Notes: generated by a model from the letters alone, not told the origin. 64,000 nucleotides of DNA from Lentilactobacillus hilgardii DSM 20176 = ATCC 8290 (GCF_000159315.1 NZ_GG669993.1:170351-234350), one strand, 5' to 3'; shown: positions 1-9,566, counted from the stretch's first letter. Translations and numbers: made by a program.

Positions 1-1
1 T

Positions 2-2092
2 GACGATCCTGAAAATTACCCTGGCGGTGAAAATGATAGGTGGCTGGAAGTTTGGAATATTGTTTTCTCCCAATTTAATCACACACCACAGGATACGTAC
101 GAACCACTTCCACGTAAGAACATTGATACCGGGATGGGGCTTGAACGTGTTGTCTCAATTTTTCAGCATGCCAGGACCAATTTTGAGACCGATTTATTTT
201 TGCCCATGATCAAGAAGACCGAAGCGTTTAGTGATCATAAAAAATACGGTGTTAATAAGCAAGATGATGTTGCTTTTCGAATCATTGCCGATCATGCCAG
301 AGCAATTACGGTTGCGATTGGTGATGGTGCATTACCTTCAAATGTTGGACGGGGGTATGTTATCCGGCGTTTGATTCGACGGGCAATTGTGAATGGACAA
401 CGTCTGGGAATTAACGCCTCTTTTCTTTACAAATTGGCACCAGTTGTTGGTGAAACCCTAAAATCATATTATCCTAAAGTTCTTGAGCAACGTGAATACA
501 TTGAAAAGGTTATTAGATCAGAAGAAGATCGATTTAACGAAACCTTAGCAGATGGATTGAAATTACTTCATGACGTCATTGCCGATACCAAAGCTGAATC
601 TAAAAATGAAATTGATGGCCCAACAGCTTTCAAACTTTATGACACTTATGGATTTCCATATGAATTAACCAAAGAGGAAGCTTCAGAAGTTGGCTTAGAT
701 GTCGACAGACAAGGGTTTGAAGTTGAGATGCACAAACAAAAGGAACGCGCACGTAATGCACGCAGCGGTGCCAAATCAATGGGTGTTCAGCGAGATCTAT
801 TAGTCAAGGTGAAAGAAGACAGTGAATATGTCGGTTATGACACACTTGATGTTAAAGATGCCAAATTAATCGATATCGTTGAAAATGAAAAATTGGTTTC
901 TGAATCAAAGGCGGATACAATTGAAGTCATTTTCGACAAGACACCGTTTTACGCTGAAATGGGCGGTCAGGTTGCTGATCGCGGCGTTATTTTAGATGAA
1001 AACGGGGATAAGGTCGCAGACGTGATTGACGTTCAACATGCACCTAATGGTCAAAATATTCATACGATCAAAACTCAAGAGTCGCTTGTAAAGGGACAAC
1101 AGTATCATTTAGTGGTTGATAAGTTATTCCATAGTCGAGTTGAAAAAAATCACACAGCAACTCATTTACTGGATCAGTCATTAAGAAATGTATTAGGTGG
1201 CCATACCCAGCAAGCTGGTTCTTTAGTTGAACCTGGGTATTTACGTTTTGATTTCAATCATTTTGGTCAGGTAACCGATGAAGACCTACAAAAAGTTGAA
1301 CAAATGGTCAACAAGCAAATTTTTAAAGAAATTGACGTCAAGACAGTTGTGACTGATCCTAAAACTGGTAAAAAAATGGGTGCAATTGCACTATTTAGTG
1401 AAAAATATGGTGATAAAGTTCGAGTTGTCAGCATTGGTGATTTTTCGGTTGAATTTTGTGGGGGCACCCACGTTAAAAATACTCGGGACATCGGTTTATT
1501 CAAGATAGTTTCCGAATCCGGTGTTGGTGCCGGTATTCGACGAATTGAGGCTGTAACGTCAAAAGATGCATTTAAATTGTTAAACACTCAAGCTAGTGAA
1601 TTAAAACAAATTTCCGATAGTTTAAAAGTGACGCAGTTAAAAGACGTACCTACTCGAGTTGAACAGTTACAAGATGAAATTAAAAACCTAAAGGCAAAGC
1701 AAGATTCTCTTGAAGCCAAACTTGCTGGACAACAGGCTGAATCAGTTTTCAACCATAAGCAAGAAGCTGGACAATCTACCATTATTACAGGTATTATCAA
1801 GGATGCAGGAATGGACCAGTTACGTCAATTGACAGACACCTGGAGATCCAAAGGGCTATCGGATGTTTTAGTACTTGGTACCGGAAGCGGTCAAAAGGCA
1901 AATCTGGTTGTTGCCGTTTCAGACAACAAGATAAAAGATGGTATTAAAGCGGGAGATTTAATCAAATCAATCGCTTCAAACATTAAGGGTGGCGGTGGTG
2001 GCCGCCCTAATATGGCGCAGGCTGGTGGAAAGGATCCATCAGGATTGGACAAGGCGATGAAGGCCGCGATCGAATGGTTGGGTAATAAGTAA
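2..2092 (+). CDS. alaS: Alanyl-tRNA synthetase, 5' end outside the window
   Basis: Charges tRNA-Ala with alanine in the cytoplasm and edits mischarged Ser/Gly. The frame is open from base 2, so about 696 residues are visible against roughly 870-880 for the family; the N-terminal part of the catalytic domain lies off the window. Seen: the end of the class II core (NIDTGMGLER near visible residue 40), the editing-site zinc ligands HTATH near 383 and CGGTH near 485, and the DHHA1 C-terminal domain with its Gly-rich run GGGGGRPNMAQAGG near 663. It heads the conserved alaS-ireB-ruvX cluster. The truncation is due to the window edge and not to a mutation. Confidence 0.98.
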   Translation, partial: DDPENYPGGENDRWLEVWNIVFSQFNHTPQDTYEPLPRKNIDTGMGLERVVSIFQHARTNFETDLFLPMIKKTEAFSDHKKYGVNKQDDVAFRIIADHARAITVAIGDGALPSNVGRGYVIRRLIRRAIVNGQRLGINASFLYKLAPVVGETLKSYYPKVLEQREYIEKVIRSEEDRFNETLADGLKLLHDVIADTKAESKNEIDGPTAFKLYDTYGFPYELTKEEASEVGLDVDRQGFEVEMHKQKERARNARSGAKSMGVQRDLLVKVKEDSEYVGYDTLDVKDAKLIDIVENEKLVSESKADTIEVIFDKTPFYAEMGGQVADRGVILDENGDKVADVIDVQHAPNGQNIHTIKTQESLVKGQQYHLVVDKLFHSRVEKNHTATHLLDQSLRNVLGGHTQQAGSLVEPGYLRFDFNHFGQVTDEDLQKVEQMVNKQIFKEIDVKTVVTDPKTGKKMGAIALFSEKYGDKVRVVSIGDFSVEFCGGTHVKNTRDIGLFKIVSESGVGAGIRRIEAVTSKDAFKLLNTQASELKQISDSLKVTQLKDVPTRVEQLQDEIKNLKAKQDSLEAKLAGQQAESVFNHKQEAGQSTIITGIIKDAGMDQLRQLTDTWRSKGLSDVLVLGTGSGQKANLVVAVSDNKIKDGIKAGDLIKSIASNIKGGGGGRPNMAQAGGKDPSGLDKAMKAAIEWLGNK

Positions 2093-2200
2093 TTATTACA
2101 TCAGGATTACATGTCGGTTACATTCGTTCACTTGATTGTAGTTTCATCAATAATCAGTTAAAATTAATACAAATGACCTTACGTCATAGAGGTGAATTGT

Positions 2201-2482
2201 ATGAGTTCGTTAGATAAGACCATGTTTTTTAATTTCAATGAGGATCAGCCAAAAGATGTTCGAGATACGCTCTTGACTGTTTACAAAGCGTTGGAAGAGA
2301 AAGGTTACAATCCATATAATCAAATTGTCGGGTATTTGATCTCCGGCGATCCTGCCTACATTCCACGTAACCTGGATGCTCGAAATTTGATTAGAAGACA
2401 TGAACGTGATGAGATTATTGAAGAGTTGGTTCGGTTCTATCTTGATAACCATCCAAACGATTCAAAAAAGGGTGAACAATGA
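2201..2482 (+). CDS. ireB: IreB/YrzL family regulatory phosphoprotein (DUF965)
   Basis: A small cytoplasmic protein of 93 residues. In Enterococcus IreB is a substrate of the Ser/Thr kinase IreK and affects intrinsic cephalosporin resistance; that role is family knowledge, not visible here. Seen: the family core with [18 protein letters not shown] and the following [10 protein letters not shown] segment, and near-threonine N-terminal residues (MSSLDKT). Start ATG 2201 is chosen because AGAGGTG sits 6 bases upstream; a GTG at 2192 overlaps that site. The stop overlaps the ruvX start by 4 bases, so the two are translationally coupled. An intergenic gap of 108 bases separates it from alaS. Confidence 0.93.
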   Translation: MSSLDKTMFFNFNEDQPKDVRDTLLTVYKALEEKGYNPYNQIVGYLISGDPAYIPRNLDARNLIRRHERDEIIEELVRFYLDNHPNDSKKGEQ

Positions 2483-2913
2483 GATTAATGGGATTAGATG
2501 TTGGCTCTAAGACAGTTGGAGTTGCAGTCAGTGATTCATTGGGTTGGACTTCTCAGGGGGTTGAGATCATTCCAATTGACGAAGAAAACGGCGAATTTGG
2601 GCTAGAACGAGTTGCCCAGTTGGTTGACAAGTATGAAGTCGATGGATTTGTTGTTGGCTTACCGAAGAATATGAATAATTCTTTAGGGCCAAGGGCAGAA
2701 GCTTCCGAACAGTATGGAGACCGATTAGAAAAAAAGTTCAAACTTCCTGTAGATTTTGAAGACGAACGTTTAACAACGGTTGAGGCGCAACGAATGCTTA
2801 CCGAAGAAGCGGATATTTCACGTAGGAAGCGTAAAAAGGTCATTGATAAGTTAGCTGCAGGATTAATCCTACAGAACTATTTAGACCGCAAAGGAAAATT
2901 AACTAGAATATGA
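2479..2913 (+). CDS. ruvX: Holliday junction resolvase-like RNase H fold protein YqgF/RuvX
   Basis: 144 residues, the normal length. The RNase H-like fold is shown by the N-terminal [15 protein letters not shown], the central [17 protein letters not shown] and the C-terminal [12 protein letters not shown] motif, which together carry the acidic metal-binding residues. The family acts in pre-16S rRNA 5' end maturation and was first proposed as a Holliday junction resolvase. The ATG overlaps the ireB stop (ATGA). The order ireB-ruvX-yrzB is conserved in Firmicutes. Confidence 0.95.
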   Translation: MRLMGLDVGSKTVGVAVSDSLGWTSQGVEIIPIDEENGEFGLERVAQLVDKYEVDGFVVGLPKNMNNSLGPRAEASEQYGDRLEKKFKLPVDFEDERLTTVEAQRMLTEEADISRRKRKKVIDKLAAGLILQNYLDRKGKLTRI

Positions 2914-2925
2914 GGTATGCAAAAT

Positions 2926-3252
2926 ATGGCAGAAGATCCTACACAACAACAAATTACGTTAGTTGATGACAACGGCGAAGAAACACTCTACGACGTTTTA
3001 TTCACTTTCAAGTCAGAAGATTTCGATCGTTCGTACATCTTGATTTACCCAGCAGGCAAAAAAGATGATGATGAAGTTGAAATCCAGGCATACGCTCTAC
3101 CTGCAGGTGATGATCCAAGTGATCCACAAGGTGGGGAACTTCAACCTATTTCGACTGACAAAGAATGGGATATGATCGAATCTGTTTTGAATACTTTCTT
3201 GGGTAAAGATGGTGACGATCAAGACAGTGCCAACGATAGTGATAATCAGTAA
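2926..3252 (+). CDS. DUF1292 (YrzB-like) protein of unknown function
   Basis: 108 residues, strongly acidic, with no membrane segment. The DUF1292 core is visible: ITLVDDNGEETLYDVLFTF followed by YILIYPA and the EIQAYAL strand. The tail is Asp-rich. Start ATG 2926 is preferred over ATG 2917 because GAGGT at 2912-2916 is then 9 bases away. It follows ruvX by 12 bases and is closed by a hairpin terminator. The function is not established; position after ruvX is conserved from Bacillus to lactobacilli. Confidence 0.88.
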   Translation: MAEDPTQQQITLVDDNGEETLYDVLFTFKSEDFDRSYILIYPAGKKDDDEVEIQAYALPAGDDPSDPQGGELQPISTDKEWDMIESVLNTFLGKDGDDQDSANDSDNQ

Positions 3253-3281
3253 TTAAGTATTTGGAAATATCATTGTGATTG

Positions 3282-3319
3282 AAGGATTGAGTACAAAGAT
3301 TTTGTCTCAGTCCTTTTTA
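3282..3319 (+). terminator. Intrinsic terminator after the DUF1292 gene
   Basis: Arms AAGGATTGAG and CTCAGTCCTT (one G-U pair) close a short loop and are followed by a T run. It separates the ireB-ruvX-DUF1292 unit from zapA. Confidence 0.8.
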
Positions 3320-3345
3320 GTTGAGTATTTTTAGGATGTGATTTA

Positions 3346-3612
3346 ATGTCGAAAGACGAAAAACGACGATTTAAGACAACGATTGGCGGGAAAAATTATA
3401 CTTTGGTTGGTAAGGGTTCGGATGAACATTTACAAGCCGTTTCGGATCTTTTAAATGAGCAATTGAAAAAGTTGCGTCAATTAATGCCAAATATTTCTGA
3501 TGAACAGCGATCGATACTGGTAGCATTTAACGCAATTTCCAAACAGTTCGAATTAGAAGAACAACTGACAAAAAGACAGTCCCAAAGCGCTCAATCTCAA
3601 GAATCGGAGTGA
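3346..3612 (+). CDS. zapA: Cell division protein ZapA
   Basis: 88 residues. ZapA binds FtsZ and promotes Z-ring bundling at midcell. Seen: the family N-terminal beta segment (KRRFKTTIGGKNYTLVGKGS), the VSDLLNEQLKKL helix and a C-terminal coiled-coil-prone, Gln-rich end. ATG at 3346 follows AGGATGTGATTTA. It lies 7 bases before cvpA and in the usual zapA-cvpA-mutS2 order. Confidence 0.9.
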   Translation: MSKDEKRRFKTTIGGKNYTLVGKGSDEHLQAVSDLLNEQLKKLRQLMPNISDEQRSILVAFNAISKQFELEEQLTKRQSQSAQSQESE

Positions 3613-3619
3613 TTGTTGA

Positions 3620-4138
3620 GTGATACTGAATATGATTATATTACTAATCCTAACGATTGGTTTCCTTACCGGATGGAGAAAGGGATTTGTTGTTGAGGTA
3701 TTAAATCTGATTGGATTTATTGTTTCAATGACAGTCGGTGTTTTATTTACAGGACCGGTTGCGGCGTTTGTTAATCAATTCATAGATCGATCAGGGGGCA
3801 GTAATAGCGCACATTTAATGATCAAATTATTCATTTTTGTTGTGCTATTTTCGCTCGTTTGGCAGGTGATAAGAATACTTCGACGGGTATTAACCCCAGT
3901 TACCAAGTTACCGTTAATCAATCAAGCAAATGCAATTTTAGGTGGCGGTATTAATTTGATTACAAAGTATCTGGTGATTTTTGTGATGTTGAATGTTTTG
4001 ATTCTTTTACCAAGTCAGGAAATTCAAAATCAATATCAACAATCTGCCGTTTCACAATGGATTGTCAGACAAACCCCTGTTTTATCAGAAAAGTTAGCCA
4101 ATTTTTGGACTTCAAATTCAAATGAGGAAGGTATATGA
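3620..4138 (+). CDS. cvpA: CvpA family membrane protein
   Basis: 172 residues with four predicted membrane segments (about residues 1-17, 25-48, 63-85 and 110-128 by eye). Seen: the early Gly/Arg turn GFLTGWRKGFVVEV typical of CvpA. In E. coli CvpA is linked to colicin V production and envelope integrity; the molecular function is unresolved. The GTG start at 3620 follows CGGAGTG. Its stop overlaps the mutS2 ATG (ATGA). Confidence 0.9.
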   Translation: MILNMIILLILTIGFLTGWRKGFVVEVLNLIGFIVSMTVGVLFTGPVAAFVNQFIDRSGGSNSAHLMIKLFIFVVLFSLVWQVIRILRRVLTPVTKLPLINQANAILGGGINLITKYLVIFVMLNVLILLPSQEIQNQYQQSAVSQWIVRQTPVLSEKLANFWTSNSNEEGI

Positions 4139-6501
4139 ACGAAAAAGTTTTAGAAACACTAGAATATAACAAAATTAAGGATCAATTGGCCAATTATTTA
4201 ACGACTGATCGTGGTCGTGAAATTATTGATCAACTTCGTCCAAGTTCAAAATTTGAGGAAGTTGATCATCGCCTTAAAGAAACAGAGGATGGGGCAAATA
4301 TCGTTCGTTTGCAAGGCGAAATTCCAATTCCCAAATTAACTGAAATCTCTCCTTATATGAAACGTTTAAGAATTGAAAATGCTTCTTTGAGCGGCACAGA
4401 ACTGTCCCACATTACAAAGCTTTTGAGAGCTGTTAGAACCATTAACGATTTCTTTGACAATTTTCAAGATGAAGATGTTAATCTAACCGTTGTTTCTCAA
4501 ATTGTGTCGCAATTGACGTTAATGCCGGAAATTACCAAACGAATGGTTCAATCTATTAATGAGGATGGCAGTATTTTGGATACAGCATCTTCGGAACTAA
4601 GAACGATTCGCCGAACAATTAATCGAACACAAAATGATATTCGGTCACGGATTGGAAAATATCTCAAGGGGTCGGATTCTAAATATTTAACTGAATCCAT
4701 TATTACAATGCGAGAAGACAGGTTTGTTTTACCAATTCGTGCAGATTATAAACAACATTTTGGCGGAATTGTTCATGATCAGAGTGCTTCTGGTCAAACG
4801 CTCTATGTTGAGCCCAGTAACGTTGTCGAGATGAATAATCAGTTAAGACGGGATCAGCTTGCCGAAAGGGCAGAGGAACGTCGAATATTAGCTGAACTAA
4901 CAGATCTTATTCGGCCATATCGCTCTGAATTATTAAACAACATGAATTTGGTCGGTCAACTTGATTTTGTAAACGCAAAAGCAAAGTTTGCTCATCAAAT
5001 TAGGGCAGTGCAGCCGGAAATTTCACGTGATAATGTGGTTAATTTAAGGCAGGCCAGACACCCATTAATTGCTCGAGATAAAGTGGTTGCAAATGATATT
5101 CAAATTGGTGATGAATATCGTACCATTATCATTACCGGCCCCAATACCGGCGGTAAAACAATTACACTTAAGACTGTTGGGTTGTTACAGTTAATGGGAC
5201 AATCAGGATTGTTTATTACTGCTAACGAAGAGAGCCAAATTGGCGTATTTGATGACGTTTTTGCAGATATTGGTGACGATCAATCAATTGAGGCCAATCT
5301 AAGTACATTTTCTTCGCATATGGATAACATTATTTCGATTCTAAATGGCATGTCATCCCAAAGCCTGATTCTTTTAGATGAACTGGGAGCCGGCACAGAT
5401 CCTAAAGAAGGAGCTGCCTTGGCAATGGCAATTATCGATGCCATTCATCAAAGCGGCTGTGAATTGATTGCAACAACCCATTATCCTGAATTAAAGGCCT
5501 ATGCATATAATCGCTCGGGAATTATCAATGCTTCGATGGAGTTTGATATTGAAACGTTACGACCAACCTATCGTTTCTTGATGGGAATTCCGGGACAAAG
5601 TAACGCACTTAACATAGCTAGTAAATTAGGGCTTTCAAAAGGAATAATTGAGAAAGCGCGGGCTTTTACAGATTCTGAAAATCAAGATATTAATAACATG
5701 ATTGATGAATTGACTGCACAAACCAAGCGGGCGCATGATGAAGCTGATCAACTTGATGAGCAATTGACTGATTCAACTAAACTCCATGATGACCTTCAAA
5801 ATCAATTTACCCAATATCAGAATCAAAAGGATCATTTACTTGAACAAGCACGCGAACAAGCCAATCAAGTTGTTGAAAAGGCAAAAATCAGTGCTGATAA
5901 AATCATTGCCGATCTTCACAAAAAGCAACAGCAAGTTGGTCAAAGCGCCATTAAAGAGAATGAATTAATTGATGCCAAAGGTGCACTAAACCGACTTGAA
6001 GTTACCCCTAACCTTAAGAAAAACAAAGTTCTTCGAAAAGAAAAAGCTAAGCATGATTTTCATCCCGGCGATGAAGTATTGGTTAAGTCATATGGGCAAC
6101 AAGGGACATTGATTCGCCAGGAAAAAAATGGCGCTTGGGAAGTTCAACTCGGAATTTTAAAAATGCAAATTGATGAAAATGACTTGGAAAAAGCTGCACC
6201 CGAGAAAAAAGCTAAGCAAAAGTATCAAACCCAGGTTTCACGGACGCGTTCCAGTGGTATGTCGCCGACACTTGATCTAAGAGGCCATCGTTATGAGGAA
6301 GCAATGTACGAGCTTGACAGGTATATTGATTCAGCTTTGCTAGCCGGCTACCCATCTGTTACAATTATTCATGGGAAAGGCACAGGCGCGCTTAGAAAAG
6401 GTGTCACCGAGTACCTTAGAAGTAATGCCAGAATAAAAAGTTTTGGCTATTCGGCTCCTAATGCTGGGGGAGACGGTTCGACCGTTGTGAAGTTTAAATA
6501 G
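4135..6501 (+). CDS. mutS2: Endonuclease MutS2
   Basis: 788 residues, full family length. MutS2 acts in recombination control and, in Bacillus, in rescue of collided ribosomes. Seen in order: N-terminal core and clamp helices, Walker A ITGPNTGGKTITLKT near residue 333, Walker B/signature SLILLDELGAGTDP near 415, a long coiled coil near 510-615, a KOW-like segment near 640, and the C-terminal Smr nuclease domain from about 712 with LDLRGHRYEEA and HGKGTGALRKGV. No mismatch-recognition domain is present, which separates it from MutS. It overlaps cvpA by 4 bases. Confidence 0.97.
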   Translation: MNEKVLETLEYNKIKDQLANYLTTDRGREIIDQLRPSSKFEEVDHRLKETEDGANIVRLQGEIPIPKLTEISPYMKRLRIENASLSGTELSHITKLLRAVRTINDFFDNFQDEDVNLTVVSQIVSQLTLMPEITKRMVQSINEDGSILDTASSELRTIRRTINRTQNDIRSRIGKYLKGSDSKYLTESIITMREDRFVLPIRADYKQHFGGIVHDQSASGQTLYVEPSNVVEMNNQLRRDQLAERAEERRILAELTDLIRPYRSELLNNMNLVGQLDFVNAKAKFAHQIRAVQPEISRDNVVNLRQARHPLIARDKVVANDIQIGDEYRTIIITGPNTGGKTITLKTVGLLQLMGQSGLFITANEESQIGVFDDVFADIGDDQSIEANLSTFSSHMDNIISILNGMSSQSLILLDELGAGTDPKEGAALAMAIIDAIHQSGCELIATTHYPELKAYAYNRSGIINASMEFDIETLRPTYRFLMGIPGQSNALNIASKLGLSKGIIEKARAFTDSENQDINNMIDELTAQTKRAHDEADQLDEQLTDSTKLHDDLQNQFTQYQNQKDHLLEQAREQANQVVEKAKISADKIIADLHKKQQQVGQSAIKENELIDAKGALNRLEVTPNLKKNKVLRKEKAKHDFHPGDEVLVKSYGQQGTLIRQEKNGAWEVQLGILKMQIDENDLEKAAPEKKAKQKYQTQVSRTRSSGMSPTLDLRGHRYEEAMYELDRYIDSALLAGYPSVTIIHGKGTGALRKGVTEYLRSNARIKSFGYSAPNAGGDGSTVVKFK

Positions 6502-6592
6502 TGTTAAGGATTTTTTTAAAACGACGTACAATTGGTTGCTTTTTACTATAAAATTGTTAGTATAAGACTATTGAAAGATTGGAGTGTTTGGT

Positions 6593-6904
6593 ATGGTAAA
6601 AGAAACAACAGATCAAACTTTTGAAAATGATACTGCCAAAGGTGTTACTTTGACTGACTTTTGGGCAACTTGGTGCGGTCCTTGTCGTATGCAGTCACCA
6701 GTTGTTGAAGAGCTGGCTGATGAATTGGACAACGTTACTTTTAATAAGATGGATGTTGACAAGAATCCGGATACCCCTTCTAAATTTGGGATTATGAGTA
6801 TTCCAACACTCCTTATTAAGAAGAATGGTCAGGTTGTCGACACCGTTGTTGGCTATCATCCGAAAGAACAGTTAAAGAAAGTTTTAGCTCAGTATACAGA
6901 CTAA
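6593..6904 (+). CDS. trxA: Thioredoxin
   Basis: 103 residues with the redox-active WCGPC motif in DFWATWCGPCRM and the cis-proline loop SIPTLLI. It reduces protein disulfides using thioredoxin reductase, whose gene is not in the window. ATG 6593 is chosen because GGAGTG lies 6 bases upstream; an in-frame GTG at 6584 is inside that site. It has its own 91-base upstream gap, so it may also be transcribed separately from mutS2, and it ends in a large hairpin. Confidence 0.96.
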   Translation: MVKETTDQTFENDTAKGVTLTDFWATWCGPCRMQSPVVEELADELDNVTFNKMDVDKNPDTPSKFGIMSIPTLLIKKNGQVVDTVVGYHPKEQLKKVLAQYTD

Positions 6905-6916
6905 TTTTATCAAAGG

Positions 6917-6996
6917 AAAAAGGCTGGACAAATTTGAGAACCCCTAAAGTAAAAAACTTTGGGTGGTCATCTCATTTTTGCTCCAACCTTTTTTGT
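6917..6996. terminator. Composite bidirectional terminator between trxA and yslB
   Basis: Outer arms AAAAAGGCTGGA and TCCAACCTTTTT (one G-U pair) flank a second stem (TTTGAGA with TCTCATTT) and an inner imperfect stem (CCCTAAAGT with ACTTTGGG). A-rich and T-rich flanks on the two sides would let it serve both convergent genes. Confidence 0.75.
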
Positions 6997-7003
6997 ATAC
7001 CAA

Positions 7004-7516
7004 CTATTCATTGGATGAATCTTCAGATCCTGGGTGTTTTATTTTGAAAAGACTGTTGGTCTCTTGATCGTCAACCGGTTTGTCTTTTCCAAGAAATGTA
7101 CTAATTAGCACGATTCCCTTGGAAGGATTGGGTTTTGTGATCTCTGCTTCCGCTGTCTGATCTGCAATATACTGGCAGCTTTGAGCGATAAACCCGGTTT
7201 CCAAGTAAAAATCCGGATCGTCGAATAAATCTAGTCTTTTTTTGACAATATCACCACTTAATTGCCAGTTAAGTTGACCGCTGCTCTTCTTGAGTAAGCT
7301 TAGATCTCCCAGTTTAAATTGGTTGAAAAATGCGATCAAGTCATCGTAATTTGCTAAACGATGGCTTCGAGATAAATGTTTACCAGCCCAGTATGAAATT
7401 TCATGATTATCTGATCCTAGAATGCTTGGTAATAGGTCATCCCTAATTAATGCCTGACCCAACAAATTAACCATTTGTGGGTCCTCTACGATTGTACTGT
7501 ACGTCTCATTATCCAT
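7004..7516 (-). CDS. yslB: YslB family protein (DUF2507)
   Basis: 170 residues, no membrane segment. The sequence matches my recollection of the DUF2507/YslB family: an N-terminal helix with LGQALIRDDLLPSILG, then EISYWAGKHLSR and a C-terminal ligand-binding-like beta/alpha part with ETGFIAQSCQYI. It lies opposite to its neighbours, between trxA and murI; in Bacillus yslB is also near trxA. Function is unknown. The family call is by motif memory and should be checked by profile search. Confidence 0.8.
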   Translation of the reverse strand: MDNETYSTIVEDPQMVNLLGQALIRDDLLPSILGSDNHEISYWAGKHLSRSHRLANYDDLIAFFNQFKLGDLSLLKKSSGQLNWQLSGDIVKKRLDLFDDPDFYLETGFIAQSCQYIADQTAEAEITKPNPSKGIVLISTFLGKDKPVDDQETNSLFKIKHPGSEDSSNE

Positions 7517-7645
7517 TTTTTAATCTCCATCAATGCAAATTGTCATAAATTTATTATACAATATATTTAGCAAATCTGTTTTGTTTGTCAACTATCGCAA
7601 AAAATAATTAAACTGATAATTGATAAAAGGGAAGAAGGAATTGAC

Positions 7646-8464
7646 GTGGATAATCGGCCAATTGGCGTAATGGATTCTGGGGTTGGTGGTCTAACCGTAC
7701 TTAGGGAAATTGTTAAAATTCTCCCCAATGAATCATATATATTTGTTGGGGATCAAGCTAATCTGCCATATGGCCAAAAGAGTCCTGAAACTGTCAGGAA
7801 ACTGACTAAAAGAATTGCTGATTATATGTTGAAACAGAACGTGAAGATGTTTGTTATCGCCTGTAACACTTCTACTGCTGCTTCATTGGATTATTTAAAA
7901 AGAATCTTACCGATTCCGGTCATAGGCGTTATCGCACCAGGTGCAGAGTCAGCTGTTGCGGCAACAAATAATAACAAGATCGGTGTCATTGCAACAAACG
8001 GAACGGTTAGCTCGGGCGTTTATCAAAGAATTATTAAAAGCCTTGATCCAAAGAGCGATGTTTATTCATTAGGATGTCCCGACTTTGTAACAATGGTTGA
8101 GCATGGCGATGCCGGTAGTGAATTAGCCAGGGAAAAAGTAAGTCATCAACTAGCTTATTTTCATGATAAGTCTATTGATACACTTGTACTCGGCTGTACT
8201 CATTTTCCGGTATTGGAAGCCGAAATAAAAGGCGCTGTCAATTCAGGGATTGATTTGATAGATCCTGGTATTTCAACAGCTAAGAGTGTTGCTGACTACC
8301 TGCGGTCACATCATCAAATGAGGGATTCATCTCAATTCCCACAAATAAAATCATTTTTTACCACAGGTAATCAAAATGATTTTACAAAAATTGCCGATCA
8401 ATTGTTAGGCAAAAGAATCACAGCCGATCACCTTAGTTTGGGAAAGGAAGATGTTACTAGTTGA
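7646..8464 (+). CDS. murI: Glutamate racemase
   Basis: 272 residues. Makes D-glutamate for peptidoglycan. Seen: the N-terminal MDSGVGGLTV with the catalytic-site Asp, the two catalytic cysteines in ACNTSTAAS (near residue 73) and LGCTHFPVL (near 184), and the PYGQKSPE loop. The GTG start at 7646 follows AGAAGGAA. The stop overlaps the next gene as TTGA, so murI, rdgB and ysnB form a tightly coupled unit. A possible promoter is TTGTCA 7585-7590 with TAAACT 7609-7614 (18-base spacer). Confidence 0.97.
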   Translation: MDNRPIGVMDSGVGGLTVLREIVKILPNESYIFVGDQANLPYGQKSPETVRKLTKRIADYMLKQNVKMFVIACNTSTAASLDYLKRILPIPVIGVIAPGAESAVAATNNNKIGVIATNGTVSSGVYQRIIKSLDPKSDVYSLGCPDFVTMVEHGDAGSELAREKVSHQLAYFHDKSIDTLVLGCTHFPVLEAEIKGAVNSGIDLIDPGISTAKSVADYLRSHHQMRDSSQFPQIKSFFTTGNQNDFTKIADQLLGKRITADHLSLGKEDVTS

Positions 8465-9060
8465 AAAAGCCATCGATAATTGTCATTGCATCAAAAAATG
8501 CGAATAAAGTAAAGGAATTCGACGAAGCGTTTAAGGGTACCGGCATTAAAATTGAATCTTTGAAATCTTTTAGTAATGTTCCAGATGTTGAAGAAACAGG
8601 GCAAACGTTTGAAGAAAATGCATTTTTAAAATCATCTGCAATAATGGCGTTTACAAAACTGCCGGTAATTGCAGATGATTCCGGTCTCGTTGTTCACGCT
8701 TTAAATGGTCAGCCGGGGGTTCATTCTGCACGTTATGCCGGTGATCATGATGACGATGCCAATAATGCAAAACTTCTTAAAGAAATGCAAAATAAGACCA
8801 ATCGGGATGCCTATTTTGAGTCAGTTCTGATATATTTATCACCAGAAGGAGACAAAGTTATTTCAAAGGGACGGGTGAACGGTCAAATTTTGCGAGCTCG
8901 TCGTGGGTTTAATAATTTTGGATATGATCCTTTGTTTTATGTTCCAGAACAACAGTTAACTTTAGCTGAAATGTCAACCCATGATAAGAATGCGATTAGT
9001 CATCGGGGTCGAGCCATTCGTCAGTTAATTGGCCAATTAAATGAGCGGTGGGATAGTTGA
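8461..9060 (+). CDS. rdgB: Non-canonical purine NTP pyrophosphatase (XTP/dITP diphosphatase)
   Basis: 199 residues. Hydrolyses ITP, dITP and XTP to the monophosphate, keeping deaminated purines out of DNA and RNA. Seen: the nucleotide-binding SKNANKVKEF start, the catalytic ADDSGL motif, the PGVHSARYAG segment and the C-terminal SHRGRAIRQL. The start is TTG at 8461 inside the TTGA overlap with murI. Same operon order as in many lactobacilli. Confidence 0.96.
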   Translation: MKKPSIIVIASKNANKVKEFDEAFKGTGIKIESLKSFSNVPDVEETGQTFEENAFLKSSAIMAFTKLPVIADDSGLVVHALNGQPGVHSARYAGDHDDDANNAKLLKEMQNKTNRDAYFESVLIYLSPEGDKVISKGRVNGQILRARRGFNNFGYDPLFYVPEQQLTLAEMSTHDKNAISHRGRAIRQLIGQLNERWDS

Positions 9061-9566
9061 AGATACTTGTAGTCAGTGATAATCACGGTGATCGTCAAAT
9101 TATTTCCGATTTAATAACACACTACGATGGTGAAGTTGATGGCTTTTTCCATTGTGGTGATTCAGAATTTGATTTAAACAACCCCTTGGTTTCTAAAATG
9201 CACATTGTTAGAGGCAATATGGATCATGCTGTTTTTGCCGAAGATGAAATAAGTAAAATTGATGGGAAAACCATTTTGTTGACTCATGGACATCTACACG
9301 GTGTTAACAGTGGGCTACTGGCATTAGAACTTTTTGCTAAGAGTAAAGAGGCCAATATTGTTTTGTTTGGCCATACTCATCAGCTTGGTGTCACTCAAGA
9401 TCAAGGGATTTTGTTTGTTAACCCTGGAAGTATTTCCCTGCCTCGTGGTCAATATGCTTATATAGGCGGTACTTACGCAATTATCAGTTCAAAAAACAAT
9501 AAACTTGTTGTTCAATATTACGATCGAAAATTCAATGCGGTTGATGAGTTACGATTTAGCTTCTGA
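9057..9566 (+). CDS. YsnB/YfcE-type metallophosphoesterase
   Basis: 169 residues of the MJ0936/YfcE calcineurin-like fold. The metal ligands are visible in order: SDNHGD, HCGDSE, GNMD, THGH and GHTH. Family members hydrolyse phosphodiesters in vitro; the natural substrate is unknown. The start is TTG at 9057 in a second TTGA overlap, coupling it to rdgB. Conserved after rdgB in Firmicutes, where it is called ysnB. Confidence 0.92.
   Translation: MKILVVSDNHGDRQIISDLITHYDGEVDGFFHCGDSEFDLNNPLVSKMHIVRGNMDHAVFAEDEISKIDGKTILLTHGHLHGVNSGLLALELFAKSKEANIVLFGHTHQLGVTQDQGILFVNPGSISLPRGQYAYIGGTYAIISSKNNKLVVQYYDRKFNAVDELRFSF

Noticed and set aside
2..133. alaS as a truncated pseudogene
   Set aside because: The frame is open to base 2 with normal AlaRS sequence, so the missing N-terminus is only outside the window.
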